Shown: piece after piece, positions 14,142 through 19,263 of the stretch
How positions within the stretch are numbered: position 1 is the stretch's first letter
How the letters are laid out: every line of letters starts with the position of its first letter
Translations under genes and position numbers: made by a program
NCBI GenBank assembly: GCA_043782425.1
Contig: JAYWAM010000037.1
Coordinates: 1-19,263, forward strand
Length of the DNA: 19,263 bases
Source of the DNA: JAYWAM01 sp043782425
GTDB lineage: Bacteria > Pseudomonadota > Gammaproteobacteria > Burkholderiales > Usitatibacteraceae
Direction of reading: 5' to 3'
The notes under the pieces: generated by a model
Database searches by the model: none
What the model saw: the letters and a program-made list of their open reading frames with translations, nothing else
What the model was told of the DNA's origin: nothing

Positions 14142-14212
14142 CGTAGGGCGCAAGCGTTATTGCTCCGGATGAAAACATGCGGTGCAATGCGCGGCGCTTA
14201 TTGCACCCTACG
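14142..14212. repeat. CGTAGGGCGCAA-type inverted repeat
   Basis: The left end CGTAGGGCGCAA (14142-14153) pairs with TTGCACCCTACG (14201-14212) with one mismatch. Related words (GCGTTATTGC and GCGCTTATTGC) lie inside. This is a separate repeat family, placed 34 bases after the preceding inverted repeat. Confidence 0.7.
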
Positions 14213-14225
14213 GCCCTGAATAAGT

Positions 14226-14295
14226 GTCGTCCTCGCGAAAGCGGGGAACCATTTTCCTTTTTTAAAAAATGGATTCCCGCTTTCGCGGGAATGAC
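14226..14295. repeat. palindromic repeat pair, same family as 2080-2150
   Basis: Arms 14226-14252 and 14269-14295 pair with a few mismatches around an A/T-rich loop. Each arm holds the GCGAAAGCGGG hairpin core. Left and right arms are ordered opposite to the copy at 2080-2150. It ends 42 bases before the metallophosphoesterase gene. Confidence 0.85.
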
Positions 14296-14337
14296 AAATC
14301 AGGACTAAATCAAAGCTTCCATATAAATTGAATTAGA

Positions 14338-15093
14338 ATGAAAGTCGCCATACTCTCCGACATACACAGCAACCTCGAAGCGTTGCAGGCTTGTCTGACG
14401 CATGCCCGATCCCAGGATGCACAGCAGTATGTTTTTCTGGGTGATCTGGTGGGTTATGGCGCCGATCCGGTGGCCTGTCTGGACATCATTCAGGAGCATG
14501 CTTTGCACGGAGCAGTGGTGCTGCTCGGCAATCACGACGCCGCAACGATTTCGAATCAGTACAACGATATCGATCAAATGAATTTTGTCGCGCGCGACGC
14601 CATCTACTGGACGCGCTTGCAACTGCGTCCCGATCAACACACATTTTTGCAAAGTTTGCCGCTTACGGCGCGCGCCGGAGATGCGCTTTATGCTCATGCC
14701 AGCGCGCATCAACCGGCCCTTTGGCATTATGTCACCGGCGCTCGAGAGGCGGCGCGCAGTATGGCCGCCACAGAAACAGCCTACACCTTCATCGGCCATG
14801 TTCACCACCCGATGTTATATTTCCGCATAGCGGGTCAGGACAGGGCGCGCTCATTCAATCCGGTATCCGCAACGCCCATTCCGCTGGGACTGATGCGCCA
14901 ATGGCTCACCATCGTCGGTTCGGTGGGACAGCCGCGTGACGGCAACAACGCCGCTTCATACGTCATGATGGATTATGGAAATAAATCACTCACCTTTTTC
15001 CGCGTGCCTTACGATTACATGAGCACTGCTAAAAAAATTCTCGCCGCAAAGTTGCCCGAGCGTTTGGCGCGGCGGCTGGAGCATGGGCGGTGA
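14338..15093 (+). CDS. calcineurin-like metallophosphoesterase
   Basis: This 251-residue protein shows the full set of metallophosphoesterase motifs: A-I-L-S-D-I-H-S-N (D8, H10), F-L-G-D-L-V-G-Y-G (D36), L-L-G-N-H-D (N65, H66), Y-A-H-A-S (H120) and I-G-H-V-H-H (H154, H156). The G-D-x-V-G-Y-G form points to the YfcE/MJ0936-like phosphodiesterase/phosphatase group. Its stop overlaps the GTG start of a Ser/Thr kinase gene (GTGA, 15090-15093). Possible roles are reversing phosphorylation by that kinase or acting on a nucleotide; the sequence does not decide. No strong ribosome-binding site precedes the ATG. Confidence 0.87.
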   Translation: MKVAILSDIHSNLEALQACLTHARSQDAQQYVFLGDLVGYGADPVACLDIIQEHALHGAVVLLGNHDAATISNQYNDIDQMNFVARDAIYWTRLQLRPDQHTFLQSLPLTARAGDALYAHASAHQPALWHYVTGAREAARSMAATETAYTFIGHVHHPMLYFRIAGQDRARSFNPVSATPIPLGLMRQWLTIVGSVGQPRDGNNAASYVMMDYGNKSLTFFRVPYDYMSTAKKILAAKLPERLARRLEHGR

Positions 15094-16484
15094 TCGAGAA
15101 ATTACAAGCGGGAAGCGAAGTTGACGGCTTCCGCATTCTCGAAAAAATTCACGAAGGCGGAATGGCGCTGATTTACCGGGTTTCTAAAACGGGAATCGAC
15201 CTGCCGCTGATCATGAAAATCCCCAAGCTTGAGTTCGGCGATCATCCGGCATGCTATATCGGTTTCGAAGTCGAGCAAATGCTATGCGCCGCGCTATCCG
15301 GGCCGCATGTGCCCAGATTCATCGCTAAAGGCGATCTGGAGACTCACCCTTATATTGTGATGGAATATATCGAGGGGCCGTCGCTCAATCAGGCTGCCTT
15401 GCGTGCGCCCTTACCGGCAGCCGAAACGGCGCGGCTGTCAGCCGCACTGGCGGCGGCAATACATGATCTGCACCGGCAGGACGTGGTGCATCTGGACGTG
15501 AAGCCGGAAAATGTTTTATTTCGCCCGAGCGGTGAAGCGGTGTTGATCGATTTCGGCCTGTCGCACCATGCGCGTCTTCCGGACCTGGTAGAGGAAGAAT
15601 TTCATAAGCCGGTCGGCGCCTCAGCCTACATTTCACCGGAGCAGGTAATGGGAATACGCTGCGACCCGCGCAGCGATATCTTTGCTCTGGGTGTGATTAT
15701 TTACCAATTGGCTACCGGCAAGTTGCCCTTCGGCGCCCCGGCCACGTACTCGGGCTTTCGCAAGCGCTTGTATCTTGATCCGCCGCCGCCGCGAAGTATC
15801 AATCCTGAGACACCACCGTGGCTACAGGAAATCTGCCTGCATTGTCTGGAAGTGAAGGCGCATAATCGTTACACCACGGCCGCGCAGGTGGCTCATGATC
15901 TGGTGCATTACGATCAGGTTACCCTCAGCGAACGCAGCACACGCTTAAAGACCGCAAGTTTTATTACGCGCGCGCAGCGCTGGCTAGCCTCGCTGCGTAG
16001 CAAACACGAGCCCTGTCCTCCACCGTCCGCGCACCTCGCCGCCACGCCGCATATCCTCGTCGCACTGGATACGACGCATGTGGATGAGAAGATGTTTCAG
16101 GCGCTGCGCGATGCGGTCAGCCGCGCCATGATTGCCGAGCAGGACTGCCGCATCACCTGTGTGACGGTGGAAGAGCCGTCGATATTGTCCGAAGACGATC
16201 ATGGGCGTGAATTGGCCAACAGCCTGCATACTCAGCGATTAATGGAGTTGCGCCACTGGGCAAAGCCGCTGAATTTGCCGCTAGAAAAACTGCGCTTTCA
16301 CGTACTGGAAGCGAGCAATCCGGCGACGGTGCTGGTTGAATATGCCAAGGCAAATCAGGTTGATCAAATTATTTTGGCTGCGCGCGGCAAGTCTGCGCTA
16401 CAGCGGATATTGGGCAGCGTTTCGTCCCATGTAGTGGCCCAGGCGCCATGTAGCGTGACCGTGGTGAGAACACCGCAGGCATAG
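15090..16484 (+). CDS. Ser/Thr protein kinase fused to a universal stress domain
   Basis: This 464-residue fusion has an N-terminal Hanks-type kinase (about 12-275). Its glycine loop is I-H-E-G-G-M-A (20-26), the ATP lysine is K43 and E60 or E62 is the helix C glutamate. The catalytic loop is H-L-D-V-K-P-E-N-V (134-142) and carries Leu in place of the common HRD arginine; D-F-G-L-S is at 154-158, S-P-E at 182-184 and D-I-F-A-L-G at 196-201. After a linker, residues about 319-461 form a UspA domain ending G-K-S-A-L-Q-R-I-L-G-S-V-S, close to the ATP-binding consensus. No membrane helix is seen. The start is GTG, coupled to the metallophosphoesterase. It probably senses stress or nucleotide through the C-terminal domain. 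Confidence 0.88.
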   Translation: MIEKLQAGSEVDGFRILEKIHEGGMALIYRVSKTGIDLPLIMKIPKLEFGDHPACYIGFEVEQMLCAALSGPHVPRFIAKGDLETHPYIVMEYIEGPSLNQAALRAPLPAAETARLSAALAAAIHDLHRQDVVHLDVKPENVLFRPSGEAVLIDFGLSHHARLPDLVEEEFHKPVGASAYISPEQVMGIRCDPRSDIFALGVIIYQLATGKLPFGAPATYSGFRKRLYLDPPPPRSINPETPPWLQEICLHCLEVKAHNRYTTAAQVAHDLVHYDQVTLSERSTRLKTASFITRAQRWLASLRSKHEPCPPPSAHLAATPHILVALDTTHVDEKMFQALRDAVSRAMIAEQDCRITCVTVEEPSILSEDDHGRELANSLHTQRLMELRHWAKPLNLPLEKLRFHVLEASNPATVLVEYAKANQVDQIILAARGKSALQRILGSVSSHVVAQAPCSVTVVRTPQA

Positions 16485-16490
16485 CTAACA

Positions 16491-16582
16491 TGTAGGTTGG
16501 GCGCGTGCGCTGTAACCCAACAGCCCCAAAGGAATGTCCGAGTTTGTTGGGTTACGCGATAAAGCCGCTAACCCAACCTACA
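16491..16582. repeat. nested inverted repeat, TGTAGGTTGGG/CCCAACCTACA
   Basis: Outer arms TGTAGGTTGGG (16491-16501) and CCCAACCTACA (16572-16582) are perfect. Inner arms GTAACCCAACA (16512-16522) and TGTTGGGTTAC (16545-16555) are also perfect. It lies just after the kinase gene and may act as a transcript end, but has no T-run. This is another repeat family. The rest of the gap up to 16738 shows only an AGGAG ribosome-binding site near 16727-16731. Confidence 0.85.
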
Positions 16583-16738
16583 GAATGCTGGTGGCGATGA
16601 TCTGTTCACTTATTGACCGTCCACGCCGTTAGCCCACCGTTGGCGGTGCAAATCTGACAAATAGTCGCAAATCGCCAGCCTACTCGCCAACAAGCGCCTA
16701 TCCTGACGCAATCGCCCTATCCCAACAGGAGATTAATT

Positions 16739-17038
16739 GTGGAAGATATCGATCCGATTTACAAAGAAGCCAGACGTCACGTCAAACAACTACGCGGCTT
16801 TTATCGCCACGCCCTCACCTACCTTGTGGTGGTGAGTTTTCTTGCCGTCATTAACTTCATCACCAGCCCTGGGCGACTGTGGATTCAGTGGGTAATTTTT
16901 GGCTGGGGCATTGGTCTGGTGTCTCACGGCTTATCGGTATTCGCCTTTCGCGGCGTGTTCGGTAAAAACTGGGAAGAGCGCAAAATTAGCGAGTACCTGG
17001 ACAAGCGCAAGCAGCAGGCCACGCGTGCAGAATCTTAG
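16739..17038 (+). CDS. 2TM-domain membrane protein
   Basis: This 99-residue protein starts with GTG after AGGAGA. It has an amphipathic N-terminal helix (E-A-R-R-H-V-K-Q-L-R-G-F-Y-R-H), two membrane helices (about 26-43 and 47-69, with W-I-Q-W-V-I-F-G-W-G-I-G-L) and a basic C terminus with F-G-K-N-W-E-E-R-K-I. This is the pattern of the 2TM domain family, which is often found beside LytS/LytTR two-component genes. The histidine kinase starts 14 bases downstream, so they are probably co-transcribed. Its molecular role is unknown. Confidence 0.75.
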   Translation: MEDIDPIYKEARRHVKQLRGFYRHALTYLVVVSFLAVINFITSPGRLWIQWVIFGWGIGLVSHGLSVFAFRGVFGKNWEERKISEYLDKRKQQATRAES

Positions 17039-17052
17039 GCACTTCGGCTAAC

Positions 17053-18231
17053 ATGGAAAACATGAACTCCCCTGCCAACACCACAGCTAACGTCACCACA
17101 CGGCAGCAAGCTGATGTTGCCGCCGTTAAGCGCAACTCTAGCCACTTTCATCCGCTTGAAATCATTCCCTGGTTCCGCCGTTATAAGTACACCTGGTGGC
17201 GCGACATCATCTATACCTTCATCTGGAATAACCTGATTGGCCTGGCTTTCGCTGCTGTCGGATTCACCTACAGCGGCAAAGTTACGGCGGGCAGATTAGC
17301 CAATAGCCTGCTCTTCGCCAACTGCATCGGCTACATCATTCACGTCCTGTTTATTGTCAGTAGCAAGACTTTCGATCCGTGGGTTTCGCGTCAAAGTCGG
17401 ACGGTGATTACGCTTTACTACGCGGCAGTATCGACGTTGGGCGCGTACCTCGGATATTTTCTCGCCGCATCCTTTCTCGGCGCGGATATCTGGCAATTTT
17501 TCAGTCCAGAGCTTCTGCTTTCGGTAACGGTCACCAGTCTGATCATTTCGCTGATTATTGGCGCCATCTATTTCTGGCGTGAACGCAGCTTGCTGGCGGA
17601 AATGTCGCTGGAACGCGAGCGTCTGCGCGTTGCCACCATAGAGCGCGAAGCCACGCTGGCCAATCTGCGCACACTACAAGCGCAGATTGAGCCGCACTTT
17701 CTGTTCAACACTTTGGCCAACGTCGTGAGCCTCATTCATCCCGAACCAGACACGGCTAAACGCATGCTGGAAAGTTTCATCGAATATTTACGCGCCTCTC
17801 TCGATGTTTCGCGTCAAGCAAGCATCACGCTGGAGAAAGAATTCGAATTGATGCGCCACTATCTTTCCCTGTTGCAAATCCGTATGGGCGGGCGCTTAAA
17901 GGTCACCATCGATTTGCCACAGGAGCTAGCCGGTCAGGAGTTGCCTCCCATGCTCATCCAGCCGCTGGTGGAAAACGCCATCAGGCATGGCCTTGAACCC
18001 AATATGGACGGCGGCGCCATTGCGCTTTCGGCACGGCGCGACGCCACGCATTTACGCATAGTCGTGGCTAACACCGGACTGGGATTTTCCGGCGCCAAAA
18101 GCAGCGGCATCGGCCTGCACAACGTAAAGGAACGGCTGGCCGCGCTCTATGGTTCTGACGGCAGCCTGGAGATAGAGGAAAATGCGCCATCGGGAACGCG
18201 CGTCATCATCAAGATCCCTACCCTAGTGTAG
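17053..18231 (+). CDS. LytS/AlgZ-type sensor histidine kinase
   Basis: This 392-residue membrane kinase has several hydrophobic helices in the N-terminal half (about 52-72, 84-103, 118-141 and 152-174), then a coiled coil (about 178-208). The His_kinase domain has I-E-P-H-F-L-F-N-T-L-A-N with phosphorylated H215. The ATPase part has P-P-M-L-I-Q-P-L-V-E-N-A-I-R-H-G (N308), V-A-N-T-G-L-G-F and G-I-G-L-H-N-V. It should phosphorylate the LytTR regulator encoded 170 bases downstream. Starts at 17053 or 17065 are both possible and no good ribosome-binding site decides. A 42-bp palindrome separates it from its regulator. Confidence 0.88.
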   Translation: MENMNSPANTTANVTTRQQADVAAVKRNSSHFHPLEIIPWFRRYKYTWWRDIIYTFIWNNLIGLAFAAVGFTYSGKVTAGRLANSLLFANCIGYIIHVLFIVSSKTFDPWVSRQSRTVITLYYAAVSTLGAYLGYFLAASFLGADIWQFFSPELLLSVTVTSLIISLIIGAIYFWRERSLLAEMSLERERLRVATIEREATLANLRTLQAQIEPHFLFNTLANVVSLIHPEPDTAKRMLESFIEYLRASLDVSRQASITLEKEFELMRHYLSLLQIRMGGRLKVTIDLPQELAGQELPPMLIQPLVENAIRHGLEPNMDGGAIALSARRDATHLRIVVANTGLGFSGAKSSGIGLHNVKERLAALYGSDGSLEIEENAPSGTRVIIKIPTLV

Positions 18232-18265
18232 TGCGCCATAAATAAAGGGATTTATCGCCCGGTTT

Positions 18266-18307
18266 GTCATTCCCGCGAAAGCGCATATGCGCTTTCGCGG
18301 GAATGAC
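18266..18307. repeat. perfect 42-bp palindrome, single copy of the 2080-2150 repeat family
   Basis: The two 21-base halves (18266-18286 and 18287-18307) are exact reverse complements with no loop, meeting at GCAT|ATGC. The outer part matches the GTCATTCCCGCGAAAGCG arms of the other copies. It sits between the histidine kinase and response regulator genes, where it could attenuate read-through. The remainder of 18232-18400 shows nothing else certain. Confidence 0.9.
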
Positions 18308-18400
18308 AGATTGGGAGTTAATCTGGTTGTCCAAAGCTGCATTAGGACCGTTCTGTTTGACGCGCTAAACTAGTCTAGACATACGAAATACGGAGCAACA

Positions 18401-19156
18401 TTGCCCACCGCCATCATTGCCGACGACGAAATCCACCTCGCGCAGTACCTATTCGAGCGCCTCAAGGCGTTTTGGCCGGAACTCGATGTGCTCGGCATCG
18501 CCAAGAATGGCCCCGAGGCGTTCAAGCTCATCGACGATGCCGGCCCGAACATCGCCTTCCTCGACATCCGCATGCCGGGGCTTACCGGGTTAGAGGTGGC
18601 GCGGCGCATCGACCAGCGCACTCATGTGGTGTTTGTCACCGCTTACGATCAGTATGCTGTGGATGCTTTCGAAAATGAAGCAGCCGATTACCTGCTCAAG
18701 CCGGTTGCCGACGAGCGCCTGCAACGCTGCATCGCGCGTCTCAAAAAGAAGCTCGCCGAAAACGTAACGCCGGGCTCCGTCGGCGATTTGCTGCTGCGTA
18801 TCACCAACTCGCTGCCAAAACTTTCGAGCAACTATTTGCGCTGGGTACGCGCCTCGGTAGGCGAAGTGGTGCGCCAGATCGCGGTAGAAGACGTGCTGTA
18901 TTTCCAGGCGCAGGACAAGTATGTGAGCGTAGTGACGCGCGATGCAGAAGCGCTGATCCGCACCGCGATTGCCGAATTGGCCACGCAGCTTGACCCGAAT
19001 GAATTCTGGCAAATTCACCGCTCCACCATTGTCAATGTGAACCGCATCGCAGGCACCACGCGCGATTTTTCCGGGCACATTTTGGTGAAACTCAAGGATC
19101 ATAAAACCGAGCTAGCCGTGAGCCGCGCCTACGGCCACCTTTTTAAGCAGATGTGA
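18401..19156 (+). CDS. LytTR-family response regulator (AlgR/LytR-like)
   Basis: This 251-residue protein starts with TTG, preceded by CGGAGCAACA; this start gives the normal receiver-domain opening P-T-A-I-I-A-D-D-E. The receiver domain (about 3-118) has acidic D8 and D9, phospho-acceptor D55 in F-L-D-I-R-M-P-G, T80 and K100 in L-L-K-P-V. The DNA-binding LytTR domain (about 147-250) shows V-E-D-V-L-Y-F-Q-A-Q-D-K-Y-V and F-W-Q-I-H-R-S-T-I-V-N-V-N-R-I. It should be the partner of the upstream kinase. Targets in this window are unknown; no paired LytTR sites were found by eye. Confidence 0.9.
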   Translation: MPTAIIADDEIHLAQYLFERLKAFWPELDVLGIAKNGPEAFKLIDDAGPNIAFLDIRMPGLTGLEVARRIDQRTHVVFVTAYDQYAVDAFENEAADYLLKPVADERLQRCIARLKKKLAENVTPGSVGDLLLRITNSLPKLSSNYLRWVRASVGEVVRQIAVEDVLYFQAQDKYVSVVTRDAEALIRTAIAELATQLDPNEFWQIHRSTIVNVNRIAGTTRDFSGHILVKLKDHKTELAVSRAYGHLFKQM

Positions 19157-19175
19157 ACCAGCTTGGTGGGGTGCA

Positions 19176-19203
19176 ATTCAAACTGATGTGGAGACACTCC
19201 AAT
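19176..19203. repeat. short repeat, copy 2 (partner at 2018-2045)
   Basis: It carries the same 16-mer as 2018-2033, with TCCAATT at the same offset downstream. It lies just after the response regulator gene. Confidence 0.5.
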
Positions 19204-19234
19204 TTGCGTTATTAACGTCAACAGTTCTGCCGAA

Positions 19235-19263
19235 TGTAGGAGCGAGCTTGCCCGCGATGGCTG
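19235..19263. repeat. REP-like sequence TGTAGGAGCGAGCTTGCC at the right edge
   Basis: TGTAGGAGCGAGCTTG followed by CCCGCGATGGCTG closely resembles the REP units well known from Pseudomonas genomes, with a short imperfect hairpin (GCGAG against CCCGC). It is cut by the window end, so a second arm cannot be seen. Confidence 0.6.

Noticed and set aside
13920..14172. Overlapping open frames of about 75 codons on both strands
   Set aside because: They read through the perfect inverted repeat at 13961-14107 and so give mirrored nonsense; no ribosome-binding sites.
13961..14295. CRISPR array
   Set aside because: The repeats are inverted and of different families, with no regular direct repeats or spacers and no cas genes.

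Overview
The window looks like chromosomal DNA of a betaproteobacterium. The best guess is the Nitrosomonadales (Gallionella/Sideroxydans/Sulfuricella-like). This rests on the MSHA-type pilus genes, the AlgZ/AlgR-like LytTR pair, the YeiH-like permease and the style of the intergenic palindromes. It is inference, since no rRNA or other marker gene is present. All confident genes are on the + strand except one toxin-antitoxin pair at the left end. Genes are packed into short operons with ATGA or GTGA overlaps. The gaps between operons are filled with several unrelated families of palindromic repeats.

Layout. (1) 1-2950 is an accessory zone. It holds a 164-bp hairpin element whose end forms the stop codon of a ParE toxin, the ParDE pair, a nucleotidyltransferase with two tiny downstream genes that resemble each other, and a Uma2-family gene between palindromic repeats. 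(2) 3453-9995 is a tightly coupled operon for the assembly machinery of an MSHA-type type IV pilus: mshI, a PilN-like gene, mshJ, mshK, mshL (secretin), mshM (AAA ATPase) and mshN (TPR). The extension ATPase, platform protein and pilins are not in the window. Two genes of this operon carry slippage-prone tracts. mshM is out of frame at a run of nine T, just before its Walker A motif. mshK encodes its signal peptide with 14-bp and 7-bp tandem repeats. (3) 10391-12815 holds a periplasmic rhodanese, an enlarged YeiH/UPF0324-type permease, an unrecognised 41-aa membrane peptide and a clear rho-independent terminator. A sulfur-related transport role is plausible. (4) 12838-16484 holds a universal stress protein coupled to a membrane-anchored SRPBCC protein, then a metallophosphoesterase coupled to a Ser/Thr kinase fused to a universal stress domain. 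(5) 16739-19156 is a 2TM-domain protein, a LytS/AlgZ-type histidine kinase and a LytTR response regulator.

The most interesting points are the possible switching or slippage control of pilus assembly (mshK and mshM), the permease with two extra soluble regions and a micro-protein partner, and the nucleotidyltransferase operon with two paralogous micro-proteins. The left edge coincides exactly with a repeat terminus and the right edge lies inside a REP-like sequence, so both may be assembly breakpoints at multicopy repeats.
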